A stretch of DNA of 56,575 bases from Bacteroidota bacterium (GTDB lineage: Bacteria; Bacteroidota; Rhodothermia; Rhodothermales; Bin80). The stretch spans positions 1 to 56,575 of the forward strand of contig JAPOUL010000012.1 in NCBI GenBank assembly GCA_026708685.1, in the 5' to 3' direction. Position numbers and translations under genes: made by a program. The stretch's first letter is position 1. Each line of letters begins with the position of its first letter. Of the stretch, positions 46,598 through 56,575 are shown piece after piece. Under the pieces are notes generated by a model. It saw nothing but the letters and a program-made list of their open reading frames with translations, made no database searches and had not been told where the DNA came from.

Positions 46598-48172
46598 ATG
46601 AACATGGACCCTATCGTTTTAGAGATTTACAGGCATCGTTTTATTGGTGTTGCCGAAGAGATGGGGGTGACGCTAAGGCGAACAGCGCACTCTCCGAATA
46701 TCAAGGAGCGTGCAGACTATTCATGTGCTGTTTTTGATGCTCACGGAAACATGGTGGCCCAAGCTGCCCACATTCCCGTACACCTTGGAGCCATGCCTGC
46801 GAGCTGTGCTGCTGCCCTGCGAACCTTTTCCGACTGGAAACCGGGTGACATCGTGATTTTGAATGATCCATTTGATGGGGGCAATCATCTGCCAGACCTT
46901 ACCATGATCTCCCCCGTCTTTGCCCATGATGATCTCGTATTTTTCATCGCCAGTCGAGCACATCATGCGGATGTTGGAGGAATGAGCCCAGGATCACTCC
47001 CGTTATCGAGTGAACTTTTTCAGGAAGGGCTGATCATTCCTCCCATCAAACTCTGTGATGCGGGGCATCTCAATGAGAGCGTTCTGTCCATGCTCCTTGC
47101 CAATGTGCGAACGCCTATGGAGCGCAAAGGAGATTTGTCAGCACAACAAGCTTCTCATGCCGTTGGACAGCGGAGGTTGGAGTCGCTGATCCATGAATTT
47201 GGACGGGAAGAAGTATGTACGTATGCATCCAGTCTGATGGACTACAGTGAGCGTATCATGCGTGCTACGATTGAATCATGGCCCAATGGGGTCTACCGAT
47301 ACGAGGATCAAATAGAGTTACCCGATAATAAATCTGCCCCTATCCATGTTACAGTGAAGATTGAGGATAGCAATATATATTTTGATTTTACGGGTACACA
47401 AGGAACGTTGGATGCACCTTTGAATACGGTTATGGCTGTGACGACATCCGCATGTTACTATGTGATTCTATGTCTGATGGAAGACGAAATTCCGATCAAT
47501 GCAGGTTGCTTTCGCCCTGTTCGTGTTCAGTCCCCACCCGATACATTGGTGAATGCATCAAGGCCTGCACCGGTTGCAGGTGGGAATGTAGAAACATCGC
47601 AACGTATTACGGATATCGTACTTGGAGCGTTATCAAAGGCATTTCCAGATAAAATTCCAGCTGCAAGTCAGGGGACGATGAACAATCTCACCATTGGTGG
47701 TAACAGTGCAGATGGAAGCCCCTATGCTTACTATGAAACCCTTGGTGGTGGGATGGGAGCGGCACCAGATGCACATGGATTAAGTGGGGTTCATGTCCAT
47801 ATGAGCAATACCCGCAATACTCCTGTTGAAGCACTGGAGATGCAATATCCGTTTCAGATCAACGAGTACGGACTCATCCGAGGAAGTGGAGGAGGAGGAC
47901 GGTTTCAGGGGGGAGAGGGGATCGTGCGTGAGTATAGGTTCTTGGCAGAGGCTGTTGTTACCATGCTCAGTGAACGAAGACACCATGCACCATGGGGGTT
48001 GTATGGTGGAGGTTCAGGTCGTAAGGGAAAGAATCTTCGGATCTCTGCTGATGGACAGAGAACCCTTCTTTCAGGTCACTTTACAAGAAGGTTCTATCCC
48101 GGTGACATCCTACGCATTGAGACACCAGGAGGAGGAGGTCACTCTTCCGATAAGAACTCACGAAGTACATAA
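46598..48172 (+). CDS. hyuB: Hydantoinase/oxoprolinase subunit B (HyuB)
   Basis: Begins '[20 protein letters not shown]' and '[20 protein letters not shown]', the signature start of HyuB. '[12 protein letters not shown]', '[15 protein letters not shown]', '[18 protein letters not shown]' (His/Asp metal-site region), and '[17 protein letters not shown]' follow. Length ~524 is standard for the subunit. It would pair with HyuA to open oxoproline or hydantoin rings. ATG 46598 is used; ATG 46604 is equally plausible and an in-frame TTG at 46595 less so. The 3' end overlaps the 3' end of the convergent aconitase gene by 34 bp. Separation from hyuA by an 8.9-kb antisense gene is atypical. Confidence 0.92.
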   Translation: MNMDPIVLEIYRHRFIGVAEEMGVTLRRTAHSPNIKERADYSCAVFDAHGNMVAQAAHIPVHLGAMPASCAAALRTFSDWKPGDIVILNDPFDGGNHLPDLTMISPVFAHDDLVFFIASRAHHADVGGMSPGSLPLSSELFQEGLIIPPIKLCDAGHLNESVLSMLLANVRTPMERKGDLSAQQASHAVGQRRLESLIHEFGREEVCTYASSLMDYSERIMRATIESWPNGVYRYEDQIELPDNKSAPIHVTVKIEDSNIYFDFTGTQGTLDAPLNTVMAVTTSACYYVILCLMEDEIPINAGCFRPVRVQSPPDTLVNASRPAPVAGGNVETSQRITDIVLGALSKAFPDKIPAASQGTMNNLTIGGNSADGSPYAYYETLGGGMGAAPDAHGLSGVHVHMSNTRNTPVEALEMQYPFQINEYGLIRGSGGGGRFQGGEGIVREYRFLAEAVVTMLSERRHHAPWGLYGGGSGRKGKNLRISADGQRTLLSGHFTRRFYPGDILRIETPGGGGHSSDKNSRST

Positions 48173-50853
48173 TGGAGGATCCCACCATTACGATAGTACT
48201 CCACTTCTACGGGGGTGTCCAGTCGTGACTGCGTTTGAAATCGTGTTTCTTTTCCATCATCGCTGATGGCAACAACATCCACGATGGTCCCTGCAGAGTC
48301 AGGAACTTGAATACTGTAACTTTCGCTTCCATCCAATCCAAGAGAATCGGGATGTTCACCAGACAGGAATTCCAGTGGAAGGACTCCCATACCAATGAGG
48401 TTGGAACGATGAATGCGTTCAAAACTTTCTGCAATGACAGCACGAACACCGAGTAGGATGGTCCCTTTCGCGGCCCAGTCCCGGCTTGATCCCATACCAT
48501 AATCTTTACCACCTAAAACAATCAGTGGGATACCAGTTTGTTGATAGTGCATGGCAGCATCATAGATCGGCATGATTTCGCCCTCATTGGCGAAGCATTT
48601 TGTGATTCCACCTTCGGTTCCTGGAACCAGTTTGTTTTTGATGCGGATATTGGCAAACGTGCCACGCATCATCACTTCATGGTTCCCTCTACGTGCACCG
48701 TAGGAGTTAAAATCTCGGAGAAGGACATCCTTTCCAGTAAGATAGATCCCGGCGGGAGATTCACGGGCAATTGCTCCAGCAGGTGAGATGTGGTCCGTTG
48801 TAGTGGAATCGCCTAATTTTGCGAGTACACGGGCATTTTCAATGGGAGCTACGTCGGAGGGTTCACGAGTCAGTCCCACAAAGAAAGGTGGTTCTTGTAC
48901 ATAGGTGGAACTGAGATTCCACTCGTACAGCGAGCCGCTTGGGATTTCAATAGCATTCCATGTTTCATTAGAGGTCTCGATTCCGCCGTATTCTTCCAGA
49001 AAGAGATCGGGTGTAATCGTAGCTTCAATCAATGCATCAATTTCTTCAGCTGATGGCCATATATCTCTAAGGTAGACATTTTGACCATTGAGATCTTGTC
49101 CAATAGGATCTGAGGAGAGATCAATATCAACCGTACCTGCAAGAGCATAAGCGACAACCAGTGGAGGAGATGCTAAATAATTGGCCTGAACTTGGGCATG
49201 GATACGTCCCTCAAAATTGCGGTTACCACTCAGGACACCAGAGACAACCAAGTCTCCTTTCTGAATGGCATCGTTCACGGCTTTCGGAAGAGGACCAGAA
49301 TTTCCAATGCAAGTGGTACAACCATACCCAACTAGGTCAAATCCAAGTTGGGCCAGATAGGGCATTAAGTTTGCATTCTGAAGATACTCTGTGACGACTC
49401 TAGATCCAGGGGCAAGGCTTGTCTTGACATAAGGAGGAACTTTGAGACCATACTCAACCGCTTTTTTAGCAACCAAGCCTGCACCGATCATGACGCTTGG
49501 ATTGCTTGTGTTGGTGCAACTTGTGATCGCCGCAATCGCCACATCTCCATGTCGGAGCGGATTGGGCAGGTCATCAGATTCAACCGTATGTTGGAGATCA
49601 TTCTCTTGACGACCAAATCCTTGAGGACCAGTGGGTGCAGTGAAGGATGATTGAAAAGAGGTACCGAGTTTGGGAACTGCAATTCGATCCTGCGGTCTTT
49701 TTGGTCCAGCAACACTGGGAACTATATCGGATAAATCCAAAGTAAGAACATCCAAGTATTCGGGTTCAGGAGAACTGGTGGTCAGAAATAGCCCTTGCTC
49801 TTTGGTATAATGCTCAACTAAACCAATCAAATTCTTATCTCGTCCAGTACGGCGAAGAAACTTTAAGGTCACATCATCAATGGGGAAGAATCCCATGGTA
49901 GCACCATACTCTGGTGACATATTACTGATGGTAGCACGGTCAGGAACTGAAAGTGCTTGAATCCCAGGTCCAAAAAATTCAACAAACTTGCCTACGACCC
50001 CATAGGAGCGAAGCATTTGTGTAACGGTCAGAACCATGTCGGTTGCTGTGGCTCCGTCTGGAAGTGCACCCGTGAGACGAAATCCAATCACTTCGGGCAT
50101 CAACATATAGATCGGTTGGCCGAGCATGACGGCTTCTGCTTCAATCCCTCCCACTCCCCAGCCCATGACTCCCAGACCATTGATCATGGTTGTATGTGAA
50201 TCAGTACCAACCAGTGAGTCAGGGAATGCAACCACATCATGATCTTCTTTCCCAGTCCAAACACATCGGGCGACATATTCTAAGTTTACCTGATGACAAA
50301 TTCCGCTGGCGGGTGGGACCACATAAAAGTTATCAAATGCCTGTTGCCCCCATCGTAGAAATTCATATCTCTCTCGGTTGCGCCGAAACTCATGATCGGA
50401 GTTTAATCGCAGAGCGTCGGGAATTCCATAATGGTCAACCTGAACACTATGGTCAATGATGAGATGCACTGGAACGCGGGGGTTGATCGTAGATGGATTT
50501 CCTCCTGCTCGTGCCATTGCGCTACGCATCGCAGCAAGGTCAACCACTGCAGGTACACCCGTAAAGTCTTGTAATAAGACTCGAGCTGGTGAGAATGGGA
50601 CTTCGGCACGTAGTGGTGCTTTGGGGTTATATTGAGCGAGTTGCTCAACATGATCGGGGGTTACAATAAATCCGTCACAGCCACGAAGCACTGCTTCTAG
50701 CATCACTCGAATAGAGTAGGGGAGCCGCTCAATGGAATATGCATCTATATCCAGTGAATCCAAACGATACATCCATGTGAGGCCGTCTGGAGATTCAAAT
50801 GAAGTTCGGGTTCCGAAATAATCTCTGGTTGAGGTCTTGGAGATAGTGTTCAT
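48139..50853 (-). CDS. acnA: Aconitate hydratase A
   Basis: A 904-residue AcnA-type aconitase that interconverts citrate and isocitrate in the TCA cycle using a [4Fe-4S] cluster. The cluster cysteines are present: C446 in '[18 protein letters not shown]' and C512/C515 in '[18 protein letters not shown]'. Other family blocks are '[16 protein letters not shown]', '[13 protein letters not shown]', '[20 protein letters not shown]', and in the C-terminal swivel domain '[15 protein letters not shown]' and '[17 protein letters not shown]'. Length and motifs agree with AcnA/IRP-type rather than AcnB. The start is ATG 50853; no strong Shine-Dalgarno is seen. Its tail overlaps hyuB, so the two transcripts converge. 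Confidence 0.96.
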   Translation of the reverse strand: MNTISKTSTRDYFGTRTSFESPDGLTWMYRLDSLDIDAYSIERLPYSIRVMLEAVLRGCDGFIVTPDHVEQLAQYNPKAPLRAEVPFSPARVLLQDFTGVPAVVDLAAMRSAMARAGGNPSTINPRVPVHLIIDHSVQVDHYGIPDALRLNSDHEFRRNRERYEFLRWGQQAFDNFYVVPPASGICHQVNLEYVARCVWTGKEDHDVVAFPDSLVGTDSHTTMINGLGVMGWGVGGIEAEAVMLGQPIYMLMPEVIGFRLTGALPDGATATDMVLTVTQMLRSYGVVGKFVEFFGPGIQALSVPDRATISNMSPEYGATMGFFPIDDVTLKFLRRTGRDKNLIGLVEHYTKEQGLFLTTSSPEPEYLDVLTLDLSDIVPSVAGPKRPQDRIAVPKLGTSFQSSFTAPTGPQGFGRQENDLQHTVESDDLPNPLRHGDVAIAAITSCTNTSNPSVMIGAGLVAKKAVEYGLKVPPYVKTSLAPGSRVVTEYLQNANLMPYLAQLGFDLVGYGCTTCIGNSGPLPKAVNDAIQKGDLVVSGVLSGNRNFEGRIHAQVQANYLASPPLVVAYALAGTVDIDLSSDPIGQDLNGQNVYLRDIWPSAEEIDALIEATITPDLFLEEYGGIETSNETWNAIEIPSGSLYEWNLSSTYVQEPPFFVGLTREPSDVAPIENARVLAKLGDSTTTDHISPAGAIARESPAGIYLTGKDVLLRDFNSYGARRGNHEVMMRGTFANIRIKNKLVPGTEGGITKCFANEGEIMPIYDAAMHYQQTGIPLIVLGGKDYGMGSSRDWAAKGTILLGVRAVIAESFERIHRSNLIGMGVLPLEFLSGEHPDSLGLDGSESYSIQVPDSAGTIVDVVAISDDGKETRFQTQSRLDTPVEVEYYRNGGILHYVLREFLSEE

Positions 50854-51000
50854 GTCAGGTAGGGTACTAAATGAACGGAATTATACAGATTTCATTGATG
50901 TAGGTTTGATCTTGCAAAATGTGGGGTGATTTCACATCTTGTACTACGGACTGATGATCTATTGGAGCAGAATGGGGGGGATCATCGTTTATATGGGAAT

Positions 51001-51073
51001 GGGGCTATAGCTCAGTTGGTAGAGCGCCTGAATCGCACTCAGGAGGTCAGCGGTTCGACTCCGCTTAGCTCCA
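51001..51073 (+). tRNA. tRNA-Ala (anticodon CGC)
   Basis: A complete cloverleaf: acceptor GGGGCTA/TAGCTCC including the G3-U70 wobble that identifies alanine tRNAs, D-arm GCTC...GAGC, and anticodon stem CCTGA/TCAGG with loop ATCGCAC. The anticodon is CGC, reading GCG. The T-arm is AGCGG-TTCGACT-CCGCT with discriminator A. CCA is not encoded. A GC-rich accessory segment begins just beyond its 3' end. Confidence 0.95.
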
Positions 51074-51160
51074 CTTCGTGAAGCATGTTTTGGTTGAACA
51101 CTAAAAGAGTCCATGCTTTACGGGTTTGTTTTCGTGCCCCGTATCTATATAGTCATGGTA

Positions 51161-51280
51161 TTAATCCCCCCACGGTTGCACTTTCATTTCTTTTCTATAT
51201 TGCCTGAATGTGGACTTAACCCAGTCAATCACGCTCTCAAAATGATTCCATAGGCTCCCATGATGATCCATGCTCACAAC
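51161..51280 (-). pseudogene. C-terminal scrap of an HNH/DUF262-like endonuclease gene
   Basis: The minus-strand frame reads 'MDHHGSLWNHFESVIDWVK' and 'TFRQYRKEMKVQPWG' before a stop. I recall 'H.SL..HF...I.WV..TF..YRKEMK...WG' from the region just before the HNH motif in DUF262-type nucleases. Only about 40 codons are recognisable, and the sequence upstream in this frame runs into the ATPase gene. So this is a truncated remnant, perhaps cut when the neighbouring GC-rich segment arrived. Confidence 0.35.
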
Positions 51281-51303
51281 ATCTACCGCTCCCAACCCCA
51301 GCG

Positions 51304-52458
51304 CTACCCTTTGCCAAGATCCTTCCCAAAGTTTTGCACAATCCATCTGTGGAACGATGGGATGGGGCTCTGATACATACCAACCGTCGTGTGGGCGATA
51401 ACGCCCCTGTGTAGCAGGTCCTCAAATAGTTTTTCTGCACATGCCTGATCTTGCCCGTACTGCAGAGAATCGATAATATCCTCTTTAGACATGTGCTCAC
51501 TTGGAGCTACCCCCGAGAATACCTGTGCGATGCGCACGATGTCGGACTGCTTTAGCCCATCCACGCGCCCTGCGTAGTACGCGGCTCTATCATGGTCCCC
51601 AAATGCGAGCACCTCTTCTAACGCCGCGCTACTCATCTCACCGCCTGTCTGGTCAAGTACATCCTTCGCACATAACGCATAGCAGATCATGTGCTGGGGC
51701 CATCCATGGGACTTCTCTGTGATGGCATCAATCCACGGGTCCACATCGCCTTTCGCCCCACCCGCAATCGTTAGCCAGTCGCGGATCACCGCCTGCTGTG
51801 CCTGCAGTCCCAACGCCTCGATTTGATGCACGCAGCCGCGCTTGAATCGGGACACGCCCATTTTTTTATAGGCAATCTTGGTGGTCCCTAACCCCGCGGT
51901 GAGAAGCACTACGGGTGCACCGAGCAAGCCGTTGTGAATCGCGTTTAGCGTGGCGGTCGCCTCCATTTCGACATGCGCTGAAATTTTGGGGAGAGTCTGT
52001 GCTTCATCAAATACGAGGATCACCCCCGTCGGGGGGGCCTGTCGGCGCAGAACTTCTCCAGGTGTCGCGGAACCTGCGACCTCTTTGTCCACACCGCCAG
52101 AAAAGACTTTGATCTCCACCCCGCCCGAGATCGTACGGGTCACGGTGTAGGACTTCCCCAGTGCCTGGGCCATCGCAACTGGGTTCCATAGTTCCGGTCC
52201 CCCGATGTTTGCCAGTACCCAGCCTTCGGACTCAGTGCACATCTGGTGTAGCAGTGCGGACTTGCCCGCCCCTGGCGCACCCTGCACCAGAAACGTCGTC
52301 CCCGCTTTCTTGGCATGTGCAGTAGCAAGTACGCGGTGAAATCGTGCCCGTATGTCTTTGCGCCCATGAAAGAACTCCGCCGGTCCTCGGTCTCCATCAT
52401 CGTAGACGTACGCCCCCTCTTGCTGGGGGAGGGGCTGGAATAGATCTGGATTTAGCAT
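51304..52458 (-). CDS. P-loop ATPase (AAA_16/ORC-like), in GC-rich insert
   Basis: 384 residues. 'FFHGRKDIRARF' precedes Walker A 'FLVQGAPGAGKSALL' (about residues 56-70). Walker B is 'GVILVFDEAQTLPK' (about 145-158) and a sensor-like 'VVLLTAGLG' follows. The C-terminal ~120 residues look like a winged-helix domain. This order recalls AAA_16/ORC-type ATPases found in mobile or defence loci, but I do not recognise the precise family. Base composition is clearly richer in G+C than in the flanking genes, suggesting recent transfer. The start overlaps the stop of the upstream orphan gene by 62 bp. No integrase or transposase is present next to it. Confidence 0.7.
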   Translation of the reverse strand: MLNPDLFQPLPQQEGAYVYDDGDRGPAEFFHGRKDIRARFHRVLATAHAKKAGTTFLVQGAPGAGKSALLHQMCTESEGWVLANIGGPELWNPVAMAQALGKSYTVTRTISGGVEIKVFSGGVDKEVAGSATPGEVLRRQAPPTGVILVFDEAQTLPKISAHVEMEATATLNAIHNGLLGAPVVLLTAGLGTTKIAYKKMGVSRFKRGCVHQIEALGLQAQQAVIRDWLTIAGGAKGDVDPWIDAITEKSHGWPQHMICYALCAKDVLDQTGGEMSSAALEEVLAFGDHDRAAYYAGRVDGLKQSDIVRIAQVFSGVAPSEHMSKEDIIDSLQYGQDQACAEKLFEDLLHRGVIAHTTVGMYQSPIPSFHRWIVQNFGKDLGKG

Positions 52459-53056
52459 CTTGGGCTAAGGGACGAATTGAGTAGGCTATTAGCACATCTT
52501 TCGCTGAAACCCACAGCCTGCCAACTTGTTCTGGGAAGCCTACCTCTCCACCCCCCGCACCGATCGGCGTGACCTGATCCAGTGAACACCATGCCCACGA
52601 GCCTTCTCCACTGCCAGTCGTCCCTTTACTCCCTGTCCGCCCTATCCTGAATTTCTCTGGGTCTATCTGTTTCCCTTCGACCTTGTAGGTCGCAGAGAAG
52701 CTCATATAGTAGACCGTTTCTAACGGTAGCTGAGCCTCGCTCCAAAACTCTTTCCCACAGGCAGCCTTCTGGTCGACAGTGTCGCACAGTAACGCGTCAT
52801 CGGGAGACGTGAACTCGCACTTGAACTGCATGTGCACCTGCGGGTGCTGCTCAACGACGATGTCCTGCACGACATGCCGATTCGGAAGGCTTTGTCTGGT
52901 CCTTTCTGTGCCATAAATCTGGTTATTTGTGTCTAACAACAGATCTACAACAAACGCACGAGAAAAACAAGCATTTTGGGATAGAATTTCAAGAGATTTT
53001 GGCGTTTTCTCGGTGTCCTCGCCAGATGCTCCGTTACTCAGGTATATAAGCCCCAT
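52397..53056 (-). CDS. Orphan hypothetical protein upstream of the ATPase
   Basis: About 219 residues from ATG 53056 (a GTG at 53083 is also in frame, but it would leave only 5 bp to the opposite-strand frame starting at 53089). No domain is recognised. Visible features are a central stretch with three cysteines ('ALLCDTVDQKAACGKEFW'; the third is C in 'FKCEF'), 'VYYMSFSATYKVEGKQIDP', a Gly/Ser-rich part ('GSKGTTGSGEGSWAW') and a Pro/Arg-rich tail 'SIPAPPPARGGVRLR'. The gene overlaps the ATPase start by 62 bp and has similarly raised GC, so the two probably came as a unit. The tail could be read-through coding rather than functional. Confidence 0.45.
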   Translation of the reverse strand: MGLIYLSNGASGEDTEKTPKSLEILSQNACFSRAFVVDLLLDTNNQIYGTERTRQSLPNRHVVQDIVVEQHPQVHMQFKCEFTSPDDALLCDTVDQKAACGKEFWSEAQLPLETVYYMSFSATYKVEGKQIDPEKFRIGRTGSKGTTGSGEGSWAWCSLDQVTPIGAGGGEVGFPEQVGRLWVSAKDVLIAYSIRPLAQDAKSRSIPAPPPARGGVRLR

Positions 53057-53148
53057 AACTATCGCGGGTTGACTTGTGCACACTCTAAATGAAGAAATAT
53101 CCGTATCAAGTGACTATATTTAAGGTTCCACTGTTCATTTTTGACCTT

Positions 53149-56100
53149 ATGCCGCATAATTATTTCCTACAAATTACTTTCGGGTTTTCACTTGTTTTCT
53201 TACTCTGGCCTGTTGATGTTTCAGCTCAACCTTACGATTCAACCTATTACAGCGAATTAAACTTCCGAAGCATCGGACCCTACAGAGGTGGTCGGTCCGC
53301 GGCTGTCTCAGGAGTCCCCGGACAACCTATGAAAGCCTACTTTGGTGCAACGGGTGGGGGTGTGTGGAGATCTACAACGGGTGGTGCCTCATGGGAAAAT
53401 ATATCGGATGGTTACTTTGGTGGTAGCATTGGGGCGGTCGCTGTGAGTACTTGGGATCCCAATGTGATATACGTCGGAGGCGGGGAAAAAACCGTACGTG
53501 GAAATGTTTCTCATGGCTACGGCATTTATAAATCCGTAGATGCTGGCCGTACATGGCAACATAAAGGACTTTCGGATAGCCATCGGATTCCTCGTATCCG
53601 AATTCATCCCAAAAACTCCGATGTGGTCTATGCAGCGTTGATGGGGCATCTCTCGGGCCCCAACGATGAGCGTGGAATCTTCAGATCCATAGATGGAGGA
53701 GATTCATGGGAAAAGATTCTTTTTATCAATGATGAAGTTGGATTTGTAGATCTAACGATGGATCCGTCCAATCCCAGAATCCTTTATGCGAATGCGTGGA
53801 GAGTCATTCGTACACCGTATAGCCTTGAAAGTGGTGGACCAAGAAGTGGAATTTGGAAGTCGACGGATGGGGGCGATACTTGGAGTGAAATCACTGGTAA
53901 GGATAATGGATTACCCAAAGGGGTTTTGGGTATTAGTGGGTTGACCATTTCTCCTGTCAACCCCGATCGAATCTGGATCATCGTAGAAGCCACGGATGGG
54001 GGTGTGTTTCGGTCAGATGATGGTGGAGACACATGGCAAAAAATCAACGAGGATCGGAATCTGAGACAGCGTGCATGGTATTATACCCGCATCTATGCAG
54101 ACACACAAAATGAAGATATTGTCTACGTGTTAAACGTCCAATTCTGGCGTTCCAAGGATGGGGGGAAGACCTATACAAGCATAGATACTCCCCATGGAGA
54201 TCATCATGATCTATGGATTGATCCATACAATTCAAGTCACCTTATTATTGCAGATGATGGGGGAGCACAGGTCAGTTTTGATGCAGGTGAAAACTGGAGT
54301 ACCTATTACAACCAGCCGACTGCACAGTTTTATAGAGTTACCACGGACAATCACTTTCCCTATCGGGTTCTTGGTGCACAGCAGGATAATTCTACCGTAC
54401 GTATTCTTCATACCTCAGACGGTCTGAATGAACGGGAATGGGAACCTACTGCAGGTGGTGAGAGTGGTTGGCTTGCGCCCAAACCCGACGATCCAGACAT
54501 TGTCTATGGAGGTTCTTATGGAGGTTATATGACACGCGTCAATCATAAGACGGGCGAGCGTCGAGCTGTGAATGTGTACCCCGACAACCCAATGGGTCAT
54601 GGGGCTGAGGGCATGAAGTATCGATTTCAGTGGAACTTCCCCATTTTATTTTCACAGCATGACTATAACGTATTGTATGCTGCAGGCAATCACCTATTTC
54701 GTAGCACGAACGAAGGTCAGTCATGGGAAATGATCAGTCCAGATTTGACTCGTGCTGATTCCACCAAACTTGGCCCAAGTGGAGGTCCAATTACAAAAGA
54801 TAATACGGGAGTTGAGTACTATGCAACGATTTTCTCTGTTGCTGAGAGTCCATATGATCCCAAGATACTTTGGGCTGGATCCGATGACGGACTCGTCCAC
54901 CTTACACGTGATGGTGGGGCTTCTTGGGTAGACATCACCCCAGAGGGGATGCCAGACTGGATGCAGATTAATGATTTGATTGCCCATCCGACGCAGGAGG
55001 GATCTGCTTATTTTGCTGGCACAAGGTATAAATTGGATGACTTTTCGCCCTACATCTATAAGACAACAAATTATGGCATGGATTGGGAGATGATTGTCAA
55101 CGGCATTGATGAACACCACTTCACTCGAGCGATTCAGCCTGATCACTCTCACGCAGGACTTTTATGGGCTGGCACGGAATCTGGCTTGTATATATCGTTT
55201 GATGACGGCGAGAATTGGGATGCATTTCAGCAGAATTTACCCATCGTTCCCATCACAGATTTAGATTGGAAAGACCATGACTTGATTGTTGCTACGCAGG
55301 GACGCTCTTTTTGGGTCATGGACGATGTTACGTTACTGTACCAATTAACCGATATTTCAACCAATGCTTCAAACTGGATCTATAATTCAGCCCCTACTTG
55401 GCGTGTTGATGGGAGTGTGAATCTTCGATATTGGTTCAAAGAAGCACCCGATTCCAGTACCACCAGTTTGGAGATACTGGAGATGGACGACACCCTGATC
55501 AAGCGTTTTCGTGCAGAAGATGGAGATCTTCCCGTCCGTGCTGGAATGAATGAGTTTTCATGGAATTTACGTTATGCGGATGCTGAAACGTTTGAGGGGC
55601 TTATCATGTGGGCTGGAACCATCCAAGGCCCGAGAGCCATCCCTGGATCCTATCGTGCACTTCTGATTGTTGGAGAAGACTCTCTTGAAACCGAATTTGA
55701 GATTCTCAAAGATCCACGTTCAACATCTACGTTAGATGACCTTCAAGTGCAGCTAACGTTTTTACTTGAAATACGTGATCAGCTCACGGAAACTCATGAA
55801 GCCATCAAGACCATTCGGTCAGTACGCGATCAAATTCAAGGAATCATGCCCAGTTTGGGTGAAGAGCACGAAGAGATCAAACAGTTTGCCCAGGATCTCA
55901 TTCTGAGGATGACAACCATCGAAGAGACTCTCTACCAAACAAAGAACCAAAGCCGGCAAGACCCGCTGAATTTTCCGATTCGTCTCAATAACAAATTAGC
56001 TGGGGTAGCCACCAATGCATCCATTGGAGCATTCCGTCCAACGGATCAAGCGATAGAAGTAAGAGATGCTTTGGTTCAGCAAATTGATCAACAACTGAGC

Positions 56101-56205
56101 GATCTGGACATGATGATGAAGACTGATGTCACCATTCTCAATGAGATGGTTAGGAATGCTAACATTCCAGCCATTCATGTCCATTCGAATAATTTTGCAA
56201 AGTAA
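53149..56205 (+). CDS. Secreted BNR/sialidase-like repeat (VPS10-type) beta-propeller protein
   Basis: ATG 53149 gives a signal peptide ('LQITFGFSLVFLLWPVDV', cut after 'SAQ'); an upstream in-frame ATG at 53089 adds 20 residues. The mature start 'LNFRSIGPYRGGRSAAVSGV' is typical of this exoprotein family. Many BNR/Asp-box units follow: 'STTGGASWENI', 'SVDAGRTWQHK', 'SIDGGDSWEKI', 'STDGGDTWSEI', 'SDDGGDTWQKI', 'SKDGGKTYTSI', 'STNEGQSWEMI'. They build one or two beta-propellers like those in sortilin/VPS10 and sialidases. The C-terminal ~180 residues are helical, rich in Gln/Asp/Glu, and no Por tag is evident. Such proteins are abundant in marine Bacteroidota-like genomes and may bind or hydrolyse polymers; the function is unproven. 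Confidence 0.8.
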   Translation: MPHNYFLQITFGFSLVFLLWPVDVSAQPYDSTYYSELNFRSIGPYRGGRSAAVSGVPGQPMKAYFGATGGGVWRSTTGGASWENISDGYFGGSIGAVAVSTWDPNVIYVGGGEKTVRGNVSHGYGIYKSVDAGRTWQHKGLSDSHRIPRIRIHPKNSDVVYAALMGHLSGPNDERGIFRSIDGGDSWEKILFINDEVGFVDLTMDPSNPRILYANAWRVIRTPYSLESGGPRSGIWKSTDGGDTWSEITGKDNGLPKGVLGISGLTISPVNPDRIWIIVEATDGGVFRSDDGGDTWQKINEDRNLRQRAWYYTRIYADTQNEDIVYVLNVQFWRSKDGGKTYTSIDTPHGDHHDLWIDPYNSSHLIIADDGGAQVSFDAGENWSTYYNQPTAQFYRVTTDNHFPYRVLGAQQDNSTVRILHTSDGLNEREWEPTAGGESGWLAPKPDDPDIVYGGSYGGYMTRVNHKTGERRAVNVYPDNPMGHGAEGMKYRFQWNFPILFSQHDYNVLYAAGNHLFRSTNEGQSWEMISPDLTRADSTKLGPSGGPITKDNTGVEYYATIFSVAESPYDPKILWAGSDDGLVHLTRDGGASWVDITPEGMPDWMQINDLIAHPTQEGSAYFAGTRYKLDDFSPYIYKTTNYGMDWEMIVNGIDEHHFTRAIQPDHSHAGLLWAGTESGLYISFDDGENWDAFQQNLPIVPITDLDWKDHDLIVATQGRSFWVMDDVTLLYQLTDISTNASNWIYNSAPTWRVDGSVNLRYWFKEAPDSSTTSLEILEMDDTLIKRFRAEDGDLPVRAGMNEFSWNLRYADAETFEGLIMWAGTIQGPRAIPGSYRALLIVGEDSLETEFEILKDPRSTSTLDDLQVQLTFLLEIRDQLTETHEAIKTIRSVRDQIQGIMPSLGEEHEEIKQFAQDLILRMTTIEETLYQTKNQSRQDPLNFPIRLNNKLAGVATNASIGAFRPTDQAIEVRDALVQQIDQQLSDLDMMMKTDVTILNEMVRNANIPAIHVHSNNFAK

Positions 56206-56209
56206 AAAA

Positions 56210-56575
56210 ATGGTTCTTACCTTAATCATAATCGGTGTGTTGACTCTTGTTGCAGTAGGAGTACGAGCATCATTCTTGACTAGGAAAAGTGTGGGTGGTA
56301 TGATTCAATCAAACCACTTCATACCAGATATAGGTGCGATAACATTGGGTGAAAGATTTGGGGAACTGCTTCCTGAACGAACGAGCACGAATCGGAGTTC
56401 AGACATTCATCAATCCAAAAGAACAAAAGTATCAGTAGAAGAATTTGTAAATGTCAGCACAGATGTACTTGTTACTCTGGAAGCAGTCTCACTGGGAGCT
56501 TGGTATGGAATGGATGTTATCAAAAACTTAACCGAGATTGACGAGCATGTTTATACTGCTATGAGCAGTCTCGCG
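56210..56575 (+). CDS. Membrane-anchored hypothetical protein, 5' part only
   Basis: ATG 56210, five bases after the BNR-protein stop, opens a frame of 122 codons that is still open at the window edge. Residues 2-22 ('VLTLIIIGVLTLVAVGVRA') form a transmembrane segment or uncleaved signal anchor, and polar sequence follows ('LGERFGELLPERTSTN', 'LEAVSLGAWYGMDVIKNLTE'). No family is recognised. Close spacing suggests co-transcription with the BNR protein. Confidence 0.55.
   Translation, partial: MVLTLIIIGVLTLVAVGVRASFLTRKSVGGMIQSNHFIPDIGAITLGERFGELLPERTSTNRSSDIHQSKRTKVSVEEFVNVSTDVLVTLEAVSLGAWYGMDVIKNLTEIDEHVYTAMSSLA

Noticed and set aside
51074..51160. Hairpins after the tRNA as a terminator or attachment site
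   Set aside because: AAGCATG/CATGCTT has a long loop and no T-tract, and no copy of the tRNA 3' end was found at the far side of the GC-rich segment.

Overview
The window looks like a chromosomal segment of a marine-type Rhodothermota/Balneolota (Bacteroidota-related) bacterium. This is an inference from gene content, not from a marker phylogeny. Supporting signs are several secreted proteins with 'NYPNPF...GxYxY' Por-type (type IX) C-terminal sorting domains, a PorV/PorQ-family barrel, a TonB receptor with a carboxypeptidase-like N-domain, a CRTAC1 (FG-GAP plus ASPIC/UnbV) protein, a BNR-repeat exoprotein, and weak or absent Shine-Dalgarno sites.

Layout. 1-3.9 kb: the end of a probable Type III-like DNA methyltransferase, its helicase/nuclease partner, and a frameshifted WYL-like gene. 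4.3-5.4 kb: squalene/phytoene synthase. 5.5-16.6 kb (minus strand): a tightly coupled five-gene envelope operon running secreted CBM9-like protein > TonB receptor > large secreted protein > PorV/PorQ barrel > parvulin lipoprotein, with junctions that abut or overlap. 16.9-20.4 kb: a graveyard of small defence or toxin-antitoxin-like genes: two diverged copies of a small ORF plus FRG-domain gene, flanking a dead Panacea (DUF4065) antitoxin and a dead unknown partner. 20.7-24.6 kb (minus): LacI regulator > CRTAC1 > TPR lipoprotein, with a divergent SGNH hydrolase gene and then convergent recO.

27.6-31.4 kb: a two-gene module of an AAA ATPase and a small PD-(D/E)XK-like protein with a late A6 frameshift, facing a Fic-domain gene. 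31.8-34.8 kb: subtilase with plant-type leucine-rich repeats. 35.0-48.2 kb: hyuA and hyuB (hydantoinase/oxoprolinase subunits), normally neighbours, here held apart by an 8.9-kb opposite-strand gene for a 2959-residue exoprotein. That protein has about 20 Ig-like repeats and an autotransporter-like C-terminal barrel. 48.1-50.9 kb: aconitase A. 51.0 kb: tRNA-Ala(CGC). 51.2-53.1 kb: a visibly more GC-rich insert with an ATPase, an orphan protein and a scrap of an HNH-type gene. 53.1-56.2 kb: BNR-repeat exoprotein, then the start of a membrane-anchored ORF that runs off the window.

How it fits together. Housekeeping genes (recO, acnA, squalene synthase, tRNA) alternate with envelope/exoprotein genes probably used for polymer capture, and with accessory defence or conflict genes in several states of decay. 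The strongest candidates for undescribed biology are the ATPase-nuclease pair at 27.7-29.7 kb, the duplicated small ORF-FRG pair, the giant repeat protein with identical tandem 288-bp units and a 13-bp hairpin upstream, and the GC-rich ATPase module beside the tRNA. All functions are read from sequence motifs by eye; no searches were run.
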